Translations under genes and position numbers: made by a program
Shown here: one piece after another, positions 37,935 to 48,034 of the stretch
Numbering within the stretch: position 1 is the stretch's first letter
Layout: every line of letters begins with the position of its first letter
Notes under the pieces: model-generated
What the model saw: the letters and a program-made list of their open reading frames with translations, nothing else
Database searches by the model: none
Told to the model about the DNA's origin: nothing
Origin: Parvularculaceae bacterium
GTDB lineage: Bacteria > Pseudomonadota > Alphaproteobacteria > Caulobacterales > Parvularculaceae
Length of the DNA: 64,000 bases
Direction of reading: 5' to 3'
NCBI GenBank assembly: GCA_028280115.1
Contig: JANQMJ010000017.1
Span: forward strand, 1-64,000

Positions 37935-39179
37935 ATGGATCTAAGCCCTATTTCCCTGTTCCGGAAAGCCGCCGCCCGCACCAGCGGGGGGCCGGTCTGG
38001 CGCGGCGGACCCGACGATATCGTAGCCTCGATCTACGACAATGGCGTGATCATCGAGATCTCCCCCTCGGCGGCGGAAATGATCGGCGCGACCGGAACGC
38101 TGGTCGGCCGCTCGCTTTACGATTTCGTGCGCCGGGATGACCGGCCCGCCGTGCGCGCGGCCATGGCGAGCGCCGCGGAAAACGACGTCTTGGCCGAAAC
38201 CGCTGAGCGCCGCGCCGAATTCGGCCTTTTGCGGGTAGGCCGCGCCGTCATGCCGGCGGAAATCACGTTCCGGAGCTTGGGGCCCACCCGGCTTTGCGCG
38301 CTGATCCGCAATCGCGGCGAAGAGTTCGCGCGCCGGCGCGAGGCGCGCATCGCGGCGGAACGGCCGGCGCCTGAAACGAACCCGTCGCTCGATCCCGACC
38401 GAATCGCCGATCTCAGCCATGAGATGAAAACCCCGATCAACGCCATCATGGGCTTTGCCGACGCCATGCGGTCGGAAACCTTCGGCCCCCTGGGCGACGA
38501 CAAATACCGCGAATATGCAGAACTCATTCATTCTTCCGGCGCGCATTTGATGGATCTCATCGGCGCCGTGCTCGACAGCGCCAAAATCCGGGCGGGCCGT
38601 TTTGAGCTGACGCCGCAGCCCGGCGATCCCGGCGCGGTCGCGCGTGAGTGCGCGGCGATGATCCGTACCGAGACGGAAAAGGCGGATCTCAACTTCATCG
38701 TCAACATCGCGCCGGATTTGCCCGAAGCGATGATCGACGCCCGCGCGGTCAAGCAGATTCTGATCAATCTCCTGTCCAATGCGGTAAAGTTCACCGGCGA
38801 GGGCGAGATCGAACTGACGGTCGAGGAAAAATGCGGCGCGCTGGATTTTGTCGTGCGCGACACCGGCATCGGCATGAACCGCACCGTCCTGGCCAAGCTG
38901 GGCGGACGGTTTTCCGACACCCATCAAAGCGGCGTGCGCGGAACCGACGGCGCCGGGCTGGGCCTGGCGCTCGCCTTTTCGCTCGCCAGGCTTCACGGCG
39001 GGGCGCTGCGCATCGATTCCGAACCGGGCGAGGGCACGACCGCGCGTCTGACCCTCCCGCTGCGCGGCCCGCAGGCCGGCGCGCCAACTGCGGTCAACGG
39101 CGCCGGCGACATTCAAAGCCAGCTCGACCGGGTCAACGCCTATCGCCGCGAACGGGCCAAACAGGCCAGCGCCGCTTGA
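37935..39179 (+). CDS. PAS-domain sensor histidine kinase
   Basis: 414 residues, soluble. A PAS domain fills about residues 28-130 (VASIYDNGVIIEISPSAAEM, GRSLYDFVRRDDR). The H-box DLSHEMKTPINAIMGFADAM has His162. The catalytic domain has NLLSNAVKFTGEGE, DTGIGM, and GTDGAGLGLALA as the G2 box. It resembles the PAS-kinase group around PleC/DivJ in its PINAIMGFAD motif, but it is shorter and lacks membrane segments. No response regulator is adjacent. Confidence 0.9.
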   Translation: MDLSPISLFRKAAARTSGGPVWRGGPDDIVASIYDNGVIIEISPSAAEMIGATGTLVGRSLYDFVRRDDRPAVRAAMASAAENDVLAETAERRAEFGLLRVGRAVMPAEITFRSLGPTRLCALIRNRGEEFARRREARIAAERPAPETNPSLDPDRIADLSHEMKTPINAIMGFADAMRSETFGPLGDDKYREYAELIHSSGAHLMDLIGAVLDSAKIRAGRFELTPQPGDPGAVARECAAMIRTETEKADLNFIVNIAPDLPEAMIDARAVKQILINLLSNAVKFTGEGEIELTVEEKCGALDFVVRDTGIGMNRTVLAKLGGRFSDTHQSGVRGTDGAGLGLALAFSLARLHGGALRIDSEPGEGTTARLTLPLRGPQAGAPTAVNGAGDIQSQLDRVNAYRRERAKQASAA

Positions 39180-39257
39180 TCTTCGCTTAGTCCGGGGGCG
39201 GTTGCGATCCGCGCCGCGCGGATTAACGTTCGCGCATTGCCGCCTCGGGATCGCTTC

Positions 39258-39581
39258 ATGACCGAACCGCGCCTCAAGACCGAAATCCGCGTCGGCGCTC
39301 ATTTGCGCCGCATCGAGGCGGCGGGCGCGTTCGCGACCATCGCCCGGCGCGGCGATCCCGACGCCGGGGCGGTGGCGGTCAAGGTCTATATCGGCGCACG
39401 CCGGGCGCGGCTTTTTATCCAGAGCCGCGATCTTGACGGCGCGGCGGTGTGGCGCGAGCCGTTCGAGGGCGATTGCGAGGAGGAAAAGATCGACGCCTTT
39501 TTGGCCAAGGAAACATCCGTCGATCCCGATCTTTGGATCGTCGAGATCGAGGACCGCGAGGGAAGGGCGTTTTTGGATTAG
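39258..39581 (+). CDS. DUF1491 family protein
   Basis: 107 residues from the ATG at 39258. LKTEIRVGAHLRRIEAAGAF, VAVKVYIGARRARLFIQSRD and DPDLWIVEIEDREGRAFLD match DUF1491, a small conserved soluble family of alphaproteobacteria without known function. It stands 78 nt after the kinase gene and may be co-transcribed. Confidence 0.88.
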   Translation: MTEPRLKTEIRVGAHLRRIEAAGAFATIARRGDPDAGAVAVKVYIGARRARLFIQSRDLDGAAVWREPFEGDCEEEKIDAFLAKETSVDPDLWIVEIEDREGRAFLD

Positions 39582-39616
39582 GGGTTAGGGATGCGCGGCG
39601 TCATCCAGGATGCAAT

Positions 39617-39731
39617 GCAGCATGAAATGCTGCTTTGCTGATCCGGGATCGCTGGCGGCGAAATCGGCATTGGCGAAAAGCGATCCCGTGTCTGCGGCGC
39701 ACCATCAAAGATGCTGCGCCGCGCACGGGAT
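39617..39731. repeat. palindromic repeat cluster
   Basis: A 17-nt hairpin GCAGCATGAAATGCTGC (39617-39633) is followed by a larger imperfect hairpin (39683-39731) with arms ATCCCGTG..GCGGCGCA and TGCGCCGC..CACGGGAT. Similar GGGATGAC-type repeats are common between genes in alphaproteobacteria. It sits between the convergent DUF1491 and DUF2336 genes and may also end transcription. Confidence 0.65.
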
Positions 39732-39769
39732 GACGGCGGCCGGTGAGGGTTTAATTTCAGTGAAGCGTT

Positions 39770-40915
39770 TTATCCCGCCGCGCGTTCGCCGATTTCGTGC
39801 AGCTTGGTGCGACGCGGGCCGGGCGCCTCGGCGTAGGACTGGGTGCGCAGGCGCCAGAAGCGCATGACGCGCTCGGCGGCCTCGCGCGGGATCTTAAGAT
39901 AAAGATCGAGAATTCTGAGCGCCTTGTTTTGCTGGGCTTCGCCGCGCTGCACGCCGAACACGATCTTGGCGAACGTGGTGCGCTCCAGTCCCGCAGCGCG
40001 GCAGGAGATGGCAAGCGCCTCCCAGGTCTTGTCCTTGAGGATCGCTTGCGCCGTCGAACTGTCGACCCCGACAATGTGAGAAAAGGCGAGCAGGAATTCG
40101 GTCGAACGGCGCTCTTCGATGAGTTCCTTGATCAGGCTTTCATTAAGGGCGTTGGCGCGGATTTTATCGGCGACGAATTTACGCGCCGCGGCGACTTCCG
40201 ATTCCGCGTCGCGCACCGCCTCGGTAAGGATCTTCTTGCGATTGGCCTTGACCGCCTCGTCGATCAGGGCCGGATCGAGCATGTCCGAGCGCTTGAGGAT
40301 TTCCTTCTTGAGCGCCGAGGACACGAAGAAATACATCTTGGTCAGCAGCTGCGGCGCCAGGTCGAACCGCTCGGTCATGGGCTGCTGCAGGTCCTTGATG
40401 GTGCGCGCGTGATCGACCATGCGCTCCATCGAGTCGGGCGAGAATTTCGCTCCCTGATTCTTGGCCAGCGAGACCAGCACTTCCTCGCCGCCGCGCACCA
40501 CCAGTTCGCTGGTGATCTTCTCGGGCACCTCGCGGCGTTCGGAAATCGCTTTCATATGCGCCTGGCCGCGCTGGCGCACTACGCGCAGGAGGTCTTCTTC
40601 GGTCAGCGCCTCGCTGCGGCGCAGGACCGGCTCGGCGACCCTGATTTCGTCATTGGCGAGCTGACGGATCAGCCCCTTGGGCGCGGCGGGCGTGTCGGCG
40701 AGCTTTTCCGCGATCTCCCGGCGCAGGGCGATTTCGACCTGCTCGGTGACGCGGGACATGATGACGTCGAAATGCTGGAGTTCGGTGGACGTGTAGCGAT
40801 CGGGCGACGCCATGAAGACGTCGGTAATCTCGCGCAGCAGATCCCGGCGGCGTTCGCTGGAGCCTTCCTTGGCGACCTCGATAAGTTCTTTGAGCCGCGA
40901 CGTCCCCGCAGTCAT
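39770..40915 (-). CDS. DUF2336 domain-containing protein (second copy)
   Basis: 381 residues. SSERRRDLLREITDVFMASPD then EQVEIALRREIAEKLADTPA and IRVAEPVLRRSEALTEEDLL show the DUF2336 helical repeat array; the C-terminal part has KTWEALAISCRAAGLERTTFA, paralogous to the end of the 17604-18806 protein. It is divergent from the SH3 lipoprotein gene. Function unknown; it could be a protein-interaction scaffold. Confidence 0.87.
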   Translation of the reverse strand: MTAGTSRLKELIEVAKEGSSERRRDLLREITDVFMASPDRYTSTELQHFDVIMSRVTEQVEIALRREIAEKLADTPAAPKGLIRQLANDEIRVAEPVLRRSEALTEEDLLRVVRQRGQAHMKAISERREVPEKITSELVVRGGEEVLVSLAKNQGAKFSPDSMERMVDHARTIKDLQQPMTERFDLAPQLLTKMYFFVSSALKKEILKRSDMLDPALIDEAVKANRKKILTEAVRDAESEVAAARKFVADKIRANALNESLIKELIEERRSTEFLLAFSHIVGVDSSTAQAILKDKTWEALAISCRAAGLERTTFAKIVFGVQRGEAQQNKALRILDLYLKIPREAAERVMRFWRLRTQSYAEAPGPRRTKLHEIGERAAG

Positions 40916-41007
40916 GGGCGGTCCTCCACAATAGCGAGAGATTGTGCAAAGTAAGGGTAAAGAATTCGTCGATGGTCCGCCCTTTGCGGGCCCTGTGGGG
41001 TAAAGGC

Positions 41008-41739
41008 ATGTACGGTATCGGAAAATTAACCACTCTTGGCCTGATCGCGCTTGTCCTGGGCGCCTGTGCGAGCTTTGAAACGCTTGGCGGGACGGTCGGC
41101 GGGCAAGCCAATTTCGCCGCCGGATCGGACCTTTCGCACCGCCTTTCCCGGGCCGATCGCGAGGCGCTGGGCGCGGCGTTCCTGACCGCCATGGAGACCG
41201 GGGAGGATCAGCCCTGGCGCGGCCGGCGCGCCGCCGGCGCGGTCTCCCCGGCCGGCTGGTCGCTCGCCAATCTGCTGCCGCACCCGGATGCGCGCATTGC
41301 GCTTTTTCGCCCCGGGCTCAACCTCCAGCAGACCATGGAGACCGAACTCGGCCTTTACGCCCTGACCGGCAAAGCCAATATCCGCAGCGGTCCGGGGATG
41401 AATTACGAGGCTTTGGAAATGCTGCCGGCGGGTACGGCGATCGAGGCCGTCGGGGGCGTCGTCGATCGCGACTGGTATCTCGTCGCCGTGGCCGGGGCGG
41501 TGCGCGGCTATGTCCATAAGAGCCTTACTATCAAGGCGCCGGGAACCGAGCTTGAACTGGCCGGCGGTCCCCATCGCCGGCCGCTCCTGTGCCGCGAATT
41601 TTCCCAGGAGGTCGTGGTCTTTTCTGAGCGCAATGAATGGACCGGGGCGGCGTGCAATGACGGGACCGGTTGGCGCCTGGCGGCCGAACCGCCCGCGCCG
41701 GTCGCGGAAGAAATCGAAGACGAGCGCCTGAAGTTTTAA
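41008..41739 (+). CDS. lipoprotein with SH3-like (SH3b) domain
   Basis: 243 residues from the ATG at 41008 (GTAAAGGC upstream). Lipobox LVLGAC near residue 18. After a linker, the SH3b domain covers about residues 120-175: GKANIRSGPGMNYEALEMLP and DRDWYLVAVAGAVRGYVHKS. SH3b domains of this kind usually bind peptidoglycan or proteins in the envelope. The C-terminus is a charged tail rich in Glu. Confidence 0.87.
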   Translation: MYGIGKLTTLGLIALVLGACASFETLGGTVGGQANFAAGSDLSHRLSRADREALGAAFLTAMETGEDQPWRGRRAAGAVSPAGWSLANLLPHPDARIALFRPGLNLQQTMETELGLYALTGKANIRSGPGMNYEALEMLPAGTAIEAVGGVVDRDWYLVAVAGAVRGYVHKSLTIKAPGTELELAGGPHRRPLLCREFSQEVVVFSERNEWTGAACNDGTGWRLAAEPPAPVAEEIEDERLKF

Positions 41740-41753
41740 CCGCGCTGGGCGCG

Positions 41754-42434
41754 TCAGCGTTGCCGCGGGATCCGCTTCATCTTCTCGAACCGTTCGATAA
41801 AATCGCAGCCCGCTTTGGTGATCCGCATCACGCCGGAATGGGTGACGATGACGGTGGGCCTCTTTCCGGGCTTGGCCGCCGCGCGCCTTGCATCCTCAAC
41901 CCGATCAAGCTCATGGAGCATGCGCTCCAGAGAATAGCTTGGGAAACGGCGCCGCATCGCGAGCGCCAGTCGGCTGCTCTCGGCGTTGGGCGCAAAACCC
42001 GATTCCACTAACGGGTGCGCCGGATCGAATGCGGGCACGCCGCCCGAATCGTCAGGCGGCGTGCAAGGTTTGAACAAAGCGACTTCCACAATCTCGACCG
42101 TGCGATTTTTCTGAACACCCAACAGGGTGATCGCCAGCCGGCCCGAGATGGTCACGATGTAATCGAGTCCGTTGAGCGATTTCGATCTGAGCCGTCTCTC
42201 GCAATTGAGAATGTCGACATAATCGCTCCGGCGCAGCGTTACGATTTCGGCGAGCAAATCCGCCTGCAACGCAGCGGGCAATGCGCGGTAAAGCGCTTTG
42301 ATCTCGTCGCCGATGACGACGGTCGTGCGCGGTTCGCGTTGGGTTGACGTTTCGTCGACTTTATCGATCTTTATGCTGATCGAATCTCTGTCGGCGCGAT
42401 CGTCATCCTGCCGGTCGAAATCGTCTAAGGACAT
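41754..42434 (-). CDS. hypothetical protein
   Basis: 226 residues, soluble and charged, with an Asp-rich N-terminus (DDFDRQDDDRADRDS). The middle LYRALPAALQADLLAEIVTL and a C-terminal MRITKAGCDFIERFEKMKR stretch look helical. I recognise no family. It converges with the lipoprotein gene at 14 nt, and its upstream 290 nt is AT-richer and leads to the next rightward gene. Confidence 0.65.
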   Translation of the reverse strand: MSLDDFDRQDDDRADRDSISIKIDKVDETSTQREPRTTVVIGDEIKALYRALPAALQADLLAEIVTLRRSDYVDILNCERRLRSKSLNGLDYIVTISGRLAITLLGVQKNRTVEIVEVALFKPCTPPDDSGGVPAFDPAHPLVESGFAPNAESSRLALAMRRRFPSYSLERMLHELDRVEDARRAAAKPGKRPTVIVTHSGVMRITKAGCDFIERFEKMKRIPRQR

Positions 42435-42725
42435 CGTGCAGCCCTCTCTTCAACATCCCCTGCACAGCCCGGTTTACTTTACAGAGTTTCTTGCGTTAGG
42501 CAATATTTTTTGCCAGTTGCAACCTTTGCCTGCGCACGCAATTGTGAAAACGTCACAAAATCGTATAATTTTGAGCAAGGGGATTGCGTAAAGCGACAAC
42601 ATTTGTTACTTCACCTGTCCATGGAGCAGTAACCCGGACCCAATCCCCCGGCGACTCTCTGTGGCGGCTTATATCAGGCCCCATGTCGCGAGCGGTTGGT
42701 CCTGATCATTATTGGAGCGCCGCCC

Positions 42726-43097
42726 GTGTCTCAAACCTTGCTGAAATCGCCGCCGGAAGCCCGGCCGCCCTATCTCGACGACATTGCGGTCAGCCTTCTG
42801 GATGACACGCTTCTGGAGGCGTTCAACCTCAAGCGGTCGTTTTTGAAAACGCTTCAATCCGAGGAGGTTGCCGAAGGGGTCGCAAACCCCGCCACCTTCG
42901 CCGGCATCCTGCGCTACGTCATCGCCCAGGGTTTTATTCAGCAGTACGCCCTCGCCAGGCGCATCGAATACGCCAATTCCCAGGTCGGCCGCTGGGCGGC
43001 GAACAAGGCCGCGCCGCCGGTGATCGTCCGCCGGGCTGTGATCGAGGAAATCCGCCATATGCTCGAGGAAGACCTGGATTCACCTAAAAGCAATTAA
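42726..43097 (+). CDS. small protein with a possible helix-turn-helix C-terminus
   Basis: 123 residues from GTG with TTGGAG upstream. The C-terminal half YALARRIEYANSQVGRWAAN then KAAPPVIVRRAVIEEIRHML has the S-x-V-x-RW-x-x-x-K-x-x-P spacing of Cro/XRE-like DNA-binding motifs. No named family was recognised. It could be a small regulator of itself or of the adjacent membrane protein. Confidence 0.65.
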   Translation: MSQTLLKSPPEARPPYLDDIAVSLLDDTLLEAFNLKRSFLKTLQSEEVAEGVANPATFAGILRYVIAQGFIQQYALARRIEYANSQVGRWAANKAAPPVIVRRAVIEEIRHMLEEDLDSPKSN

Positions 43098-43116
43098 ATT
43101 GCCTTAAAAAATATTC

Positions 43117-43144
43117 TTGACTTAAGCAACTAACTTGCTATTTA
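43117..43144 (+). promoter_or_regulatory. putative sigma-70 promoter
   Basis: TTGACT (43117-43122) and TATTTA (43139-43144) with a 16-nt spacer, in an AT-rich stretch about 30 nt ahead of the small membrane protein start at 43174. Confidence 0.6.
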
Positions 43145-43173
43145 TGCAGCGCAGCCGCGAGGAGGCGCTGGCG

Positions 43174-43362
43174 ATGTTCAAATGGGCCATCTACATCATC
43201 TGGATCTTGCTCGGCGTGTGGGGCGCGGCGAGCTACGACATCGATCCGATCCTCTTGTTTTTCTACTTTCCCGGCGGCCTCATCGCGCTGACGCTGTCCT
43301 CGCTGGGCGGCGGCAGGGGCGGCGGCCCGCCCTTCCGCGGCAGCGGTCTCGATATGTGGTAG
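43174..43362 (+). CDS. small membrane protein
   Basis: 62 residues from the ATG at 43174, which has GAGGAGG 8 nt upstream; this start is better than the ATGs at 43135 and 43144. Two hydrophobic segments (KWAIYIIWILLGVWGAAS and PILLFFYFPGGLIALTLSS) are followed by a Gly-rich cytosolic or periplasmic tail ending in GSGLDMW. Unknown function. Confidence 0.75.
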   Translation: MFKWAIYIIWILLGVWGAASYDIDPILLFFYFPGGLIALTLSSLGGGRGGGPPFRGSGLDMW

Positions 43363-43372
43363 GACGCGCCTG

Positions 43373-43450
43373 CCTAAAGCATGTCTTGTTTAATCGGATT
43401 CACTCGGCATGCTTTAGGTCTTTGTTTTTCGGTCGAACAATTGTTCGACC
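43373..43450. terminator. two stacked inverted repeats between convergent genes
   Basis: CCTAAAGCATG (43373-43383) pairs with CATGCTTTAGG (43408-43418). Then the perfect palindrome GGTCGAACAATTGTTCGACC (43431-43450) is followed by TTTT. The position between the convergent membrane-protein and export genes fits a transcription end; they may also be repeats. Confidence 0.55.
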
Positions 43451-43534
43451 TTTTGCGCAGTTGATGGATGGGGACCATCAACCGGTAACCACTTTTGTGC
43501 GACACGCTCTACTGGCGGGCGCGTCAACCGATCG

Positions 43535-44776
43535 TCAGCTTGCTGATTTTCTTTCGACGATGCGCACGCCGTCTTCAACGCTCGGACCGGGATAGAGCAC
43601 GACCTGCGCGCCCGGTTCGAGGCCGTCCGCGATGGCGGCGATCACGCCGTTATTGCGCGTCACCGTCACCGGCGTTAAGCGCGCCCGCCCGCGCCGGACC
43701 TCAAACACCGCCCAGCCGCCATTGGCGCGGAAAAGCGCGCTCGACGGCGCGGTCAGGGCGTCGTCGTCCTCCCAGACGACGATCTGCGCCTCGACCCGAT
43801 AGCCGTGACCCAGGCTTTCGCGCGCTTCGAGTGGATCGGCGAAACCGATAATCACATTGACGCGCTGTTCTTCAACGCCGAGGGCGGAATATTTGGTGAA
43901 CCCCCAGGGTTCGATGCGTTCGACGACGCCGCCCAAAAGATGGTCCCCGCCCCAATTGTCGATGACGACGCGGTCGCCGGCCTTGACCTGCACCGCATCG
44001 GAGGAAAGAAGCTCCGCAATGATTTCAAGATCGTTGGAGACATCGCCGATTTCGAGAATCGCCGCGCCGGCGGCCATCACGGTCTCGCTTTTCTGCATCA
44101 CCTGAAGGATGCGGCCGGAGATCGGCGCGGTCAGCGGCACGGCTTCGCCTGTGGGCGCCGTCGCGGTTTCGCCGCGCGAGACATCGTCGAAACTGATGAG
44201 CTGGGCCCTGGCGTTGGCCAGTTCGGCCTCGCGCATGGAGATCGCCGCCTTGGCGGTGTCGACCGCGGCGTCGGCGACGCGTTTGGCGCGCAGGGCGCGG
44301 TCGAGCGCTTCCTGCGAGACGAAGTCGTCCTCGCGCAGGGCGCGCGCCCGCGCGGCGTCGGTGTTCGCAAGGTCCTGTTCGGCGAGCGCGCTGTTGAGAT
44401 CGGCCCGCGCGACGCGCAGCGACGCTTCGGCGGCGCTGACCGCGGCCTCGGCCTGTTCGCGGGTGCGCACGTCAAGCGCCGAGGGCGGCGCCGCCAATAT
44501 CCGTGCAATGACGGTTTCGCCGGCGATCACGGCGTCGCCCGGTTCGACATCGACGCGCAACAGCCGCCCGGCGATGGGCGCGGAGACCACATAGGCGTCG
44601 CGCACCCGGGTTTTCGCCTCTTCGTCGATGGTGATGGTCATGGCGCGGCGCTCGGCCGCGCCGATATCGACCGGCAGGGCTCTGGGCGCGAAAGCGTAGG
44701 CGAGGCCGACGACGATCACGGCGCCGGCGCCGATCGTGAGCCATCTTCGGGGAAGCTTTCGGGGTTTGGCGGGCAT
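43535..44776 (-). CDS. HlyD/MFP family periplasmic adaptor of the ABC exporter
   Basis: 413 residues. An N-terminal membrane anchor (about 10-28) and a biotinyl-lipoyl-like region with VVSAPIAGRLLRVDVEPGDA are followed by a long coiled hairpin (about 95-200, SVAEASLRVARADLNSALAE type) and a second lipoyl half APISGRILQVMQKSE, then beta-barrel parts. Its ATG is 2 nt from the permease stop, so the three genes form one operon (ATPase, permease, adaptor). It likely links the permease to an outer-membrane channel not seen here. Confidence 0.9.
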   Translation of the reverse strand: MPAKPRKLPRRWLTIGAGAVIVVGLAYAFAPRALPVDIGAAERRAMTITIDEEAKTRVRDAYVVSAPIAGRLLRVDVEPGDAVIAGETVIARILAAPPSALDVRTREQAEAAVSAAEASLRVARADLNSALAEQDLANTDAARARALREDDFVSQEALDRALRAKRVADAAVDTAKAAISMREAELANARAQLISFDDVSRGETATAPTGEAVPLTAPISGRILQVMQKSETVMAAGAAILEIGDVSNDLEIIAELLSSDAVQVKAGDRVVIDNWGGDHLLGGVVERIEPWGFTKYSALGVEEQRVNVIIGFADPLEARESLGHGYRVEAQIVVWEDDDALTAPSSALFRANGGWAVFEVRRGRARLTPVTVTRNNGVIAAIADGLEPGAQVVLYPGPSVEDGVRIVERKSAS

Positions 44777-44778
44777 AA

Positions 44779-47145
44779 CTACTCTCTCGACTTCAACGCG
44801 GCGACGAGATCGAGGCGATCGACGTCGCGCTTGACCAGCAAGCCCGACGCAACAGCGGCGATCAGCACGGCGAGCGCCGCGCCGCCGCCGGAAGCCGCGT
44901 CGACCTCGGCGGGTATGGAATAAAGATCGGTGCTGAAGCCCGCGGCGATGGCGCCGACCAGCCCGTGTCCGATGACGATCCCCAGGGGCAGCGCGATCAG
45001 GACGATGATCCCCAGTTCGCCAAGCAGTACGAACGCCGCCTCGCCTTTTGTAAAACCCATGACCCGCAGGCTCGCAAGGTCGTGGGCGCGTTCGGCGAAG
45101 GCGATGCGGGCGGAGTTGAAAACGATGCCGAAGGTAATCACCGCCGCCATCCCGGCCATGATGAAGCGCGTGGCGCCGGCGCCTTCGTTCATGATCTTTT
45201 CAAGCGCGTCGCGGGCATCGCCCTTAAGGCTGACGCCCGCCACCGCCGGCATATTTTTGAGCTTTTCGTAGATCATGTCGGCCTTGTCGGAGTCGATGCG
45301 CAGCCGGGCGCCGGACACCCGATGCGGTTCGGAAAGGGCTTCGTTCAGGGCGCCGATTTCCATGTAGATCGGCGCGCCGAGCAGGCTGTCGGCGATCGCG
45401 ACCACCGGCGCGGTCAGGATCGGGCGGCGGCCTTCACGCACGTCGATGGTGATCATGTCTCCCGCCTCGACGTCGAGTTTGTCGCGCAGGGTTTGTGCAA
45501 GAATAACGCCGTCCTTGCGGATATGGATGGGATCGGTTTCGTTGACCATGGCGCGGGAAAGGCGCGGTTCCGCGATCAGACCGCTTATCCCGCCGCGATG
45601 GCTTTTGGTTCCGTTGCGCAAGATGACAGGCACTTCGCGAAATCGCTCCACCTCGATGACGCCGTCCATGCGGGCAAGCTCGTAAAGCGTTTTATCGCTT
45701 AAGGGTTCGATGAAGCTGACCGTGGCGTCGGAGCGGTCGATCACGGTGAAGGTGAGATCCATGGAACGGCTAAAGCCGCTCATGACGCCGATCATGGAAA
45801 GGGAAAGGCCCATGCCGGCGGCGATGCCGATGACTGCGACGAAGGCCTTGCCCGGCTGACGGCCCAGGCGGCGCAGCACCATGCGGCTGGGCTGGTCGAG
45901 CCAGGTCTTGAGCGCGCCGGCGATATCGAAGGCGCGCGAATAATCGGGCGGGGCGGGCGGGCGCATGGCGACAGCCGGCGTTAAGGCGAAGACGGACTGC
46001 AAGGCGATGACGCCGCCGGCCGACGCCGATACGACGCTGACGGCGACGGCGATGAGAAACGCGCCCGGATCGACGAGGAAGATCAGGAAAGGGATCTTGT
46101 AATAGAGCTGGTAATAGCCCGCCAGCGCTTGGCCGGAGAGGATGCCGAACAGACAACCGGCGGCCGCGCCGACCAGGGCGATCGCCAAAACGAATTTAAA
46201 ATAATGCACGCCGACTTCCATATTGGTATAGCCGAACGCCTTTAAAAGGCCGATTTGCAGCCGCTCCGCTGAGATCATCCGTGAAATGACGATATAAAGC
46301 AGGAACGCCGCCACGGCCATGAAGATCGGCGGCACGACGCTTCGAGACACCACAAGGCCGCTGATTTCTTCCGTGATGAAGCGGTTGGAAAGCTGGTCCT
46401 CAAGACCGTAGGCGCCGGCGCCGCCGTAAGGATCGAGCAGCCGGTCGAGAGCGGCGAGGACGGCGGGCAGGGGCGCGCCCCGCTCAAGGCCGATCAGCGC
46501 TTCATTGAACGCGCCGTCCATGTCGAAGGCGGCGGCGAGGGCCTCTTCGCCCATCCAGATCACGGCGAAGCGCGAATCGTCTGGCACCAGTTCGCCGGGC
46601 GCGGTCGTATAAAGAAATTCCGGCGACTGGGCGAGGCCGACAATGCGGAATTCGCGCCGCGCGCCATTCATGGTCGCCGACAGCCTGTCGCCCGGTTCAA
46701 GACCGTGGGCGTCGGCAAAGCCTTCGAGCAGCAGGATTTCGTCATGGCGGCGCGCATCGAGCTTGGCGCCGCGGGCGAGAAAGACGTCGTTGAGCCGGGG
46801 CTCGCGAAATTCCGGCAGCGAGACCGCCTGGGCGCGCACCGGCGCGGCCTGGCCTTCGATGTCGATCAGCGCGCCGCCGACGACGCGGCCCTCGACCGAG
46901 GCGACGCCGTCGATGTCGGCGATTTCCTCGAGCAGCCGGCGGGGCGCGCGCTTGACCGGGGCGAACGCGTCCGCCAGCCGGTAGCGCTCGTAATAGGCGG
47001 TCTTGGTCTCCTCGAGCGAATTGACGAGGCCGTCCATCATCACCAGCATGAGCACGCCCACGGCGATCACCATCGCAATCGCCAGCGCCTGGGTCTTCAT
47101 GCGCCACAGATCGCGGCCGAGCTTTTTGTCGAGCGGGCTCACCAC
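44779..47145 (-). CDS. ABC transporter permease (FtsX/MacB-like, duplicated)
   Basis: 788 residues starting at GTG (GTGGTGAGCC, overlapping the ATPase stop). Two FtsX modules are seen: an N-terminal helix with [20 protein letters not shown], a periplasmic part, three helices around 260-400, then a second anchor [19 protein letters not shown], a second periplasmic part and a final helix set ending in [21 protein letters not shown]. This is the DUF214/FtsX permease fold of lipid, lipoprotein or drug exporters of MacB type. Confidence 0.9.
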   Translation of the reverse strand: MVSPLDKKLGRDLWRMKTQALAIAMVIAVGVLMLVMMDGLVNSLEETKTAYYERYRLADAFAPVKRAPRRLLEEIADIDGVASVEGRVVGGALIDIEGQAAPVRAQAVSLPEFREPRLNDVFLARGAKLDARRHDEILLLEGFADAHGLEPGDRLSATMNGARREFRIVGLAQSPEFLYTTAPGELVPDDSRFAVIWMGEEALAAAFDMDGAFNEALIGLERGAPLPAVLAALDRLLDPYGGAGAYGLEDQLSNRFITEEISGLVVSRSVVPPIFMAVAAFLLYIVISRMISAERLQIGLLKAFGYTNMEVGVHYFKFVLAIALVGAAAGCLFGILSGQALAGYYQLYYKIPFLIFLVDPGAFLIAVAVSVVSASAGGVIALQSVFALTPAVAMRPPAPPDYSRAFDIAGALKTWLDQPSRMVLRRLGRQPGKAFVAVIGIAAGMGLSLSMIGVMSGFSRSMDLTFTVIDRSDATVSFIEPLSDKTLYELARMDGVIEVERFREVPVILRNGTKSHRGGISGLIAEPRLSRAMVNETDPIHIRKDGVILAQTLRDKLDVEAGDMITIDVREGRRPILTAPVVAIADSLLGAPIYMEIGALNEALSEPHRVSGARLRIDSDKADMIYEKLKNMPAVAGVSLKGDARDALEKIMNEGAGATRFIMAGMAAVITFGIVFNSARIAFAERAHDLASLRVMGFTKGEAAFVLLGELGIIVLIALPLGIVIGHGLVGAIAAGFSTDLYSIPAEVDAASGGGAALAVLIAAVASGLLVKRDVDRLDLVAALKSRE

Positions 47146-47849
47146 TCAATCTCCTCAGCCGATTGCGGCGCGTCATTGACCGTCATCTCGCGCACGGCGC
47201 CGTCGGACATGATGATGACGCGGTCGGCCATCGCCGCGGTCGCCGCGGCGTGGGTGATGATCGCGACCGTGGCGCCCAGCTCGCGATTGACGTTCTGAAG
47301 CGCGCCCAGAACCGTTCGCCCGGTGACGGAATCAAGCGCGCCCGTGGGCTCGTCGCAAAACAGGACCGTGGGCTGTTTGGCGATGGCGCGGGCGATCGCC
47401 ACGCGTTGCTGTTCGCCGCCGGAAAGTTCGGCGGGAAAATGATCGCGCCGCTTATCGAGGCCGACAAGGCCCAGCGCCTCGACCGGATCGAGCGGGTTCT
47501 CCGCGATCTCGGTGACGAGTTCGACGTTTTCCTCGGCGGAGAGCGAGGGCATGAGATTATAGAACTGAAAGACGAAGCCGATATGCTCGCGCCGGTAAAG
47601 CGTCAGCTGCCGGTCGGTCATCGCCGTGATGTCTTTGTCGAAAAACAGCGCCGCCCCGCCGCTCGCCCGGTCGAGCCCGCCGAGAATGTTCAACAGCGTC
47701 GACTTGCCCGAGCCCGACGCGCCCAAAAGCACCACGAGTTCGCCCTCGGGAATGACCAGATCGACCCCGCGCAGGGCGTGCACCGCCGTCGGTCCCTCGC
47801 CATAGACCTTGGTCAGCCCGCGCGTTTCAAATGCCGCCCGCTCGCTCAT
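47139..47849 (-). CDS. ABC transporter ATP-binding protein
   Basis: 236 residues with Walker [10 protein letters not shown], signature [16 protein letters not shown] and Walker [13 protein letters not shown], all typical of the MacB/LolD group. It is the first gene of the exporter operon and overlaps the permease gene by 7 nt. Substrate unknown. Confidence 0.95.
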   Translation of the reverse strand: MSERAAFETRGLTKVYGEGPTAVHALRGVDLVIPEGELVVLLGASGSGKSTLLNILGGLDRASGGAALFFDKDITAMTDRQLTLYRREHIGFVFQFYNLMPSLSAEENVELVTEIAENPLDPVEALGLVGLDKRRDHFPAELSGGEQQRVAIARAIAKQPTVLFCDEPTGALDSVTGRTVLGALQNVNRELGATVAIITHAAATAAMADRVIIMSDGAVREMTVNDAPQSAEEIEW

Positions 47850-48034
47850 GGGGCCAGCATGTATCAGGAAGGTGAAGACTTACCAAAGGGGCGACGGCGC
47901 CGCAGGCGCGCCGGCGGCTCGTCAAAAGGGCTTAGCGCCGCCCCCCCTGGCGATCATTGGCGATCAGCGGCGATGACGTCAGCGTGCGCATCAAGCCTTG
48001 GCGCACAAGGCCGAAGACCATAGCGCGGCGCGCG

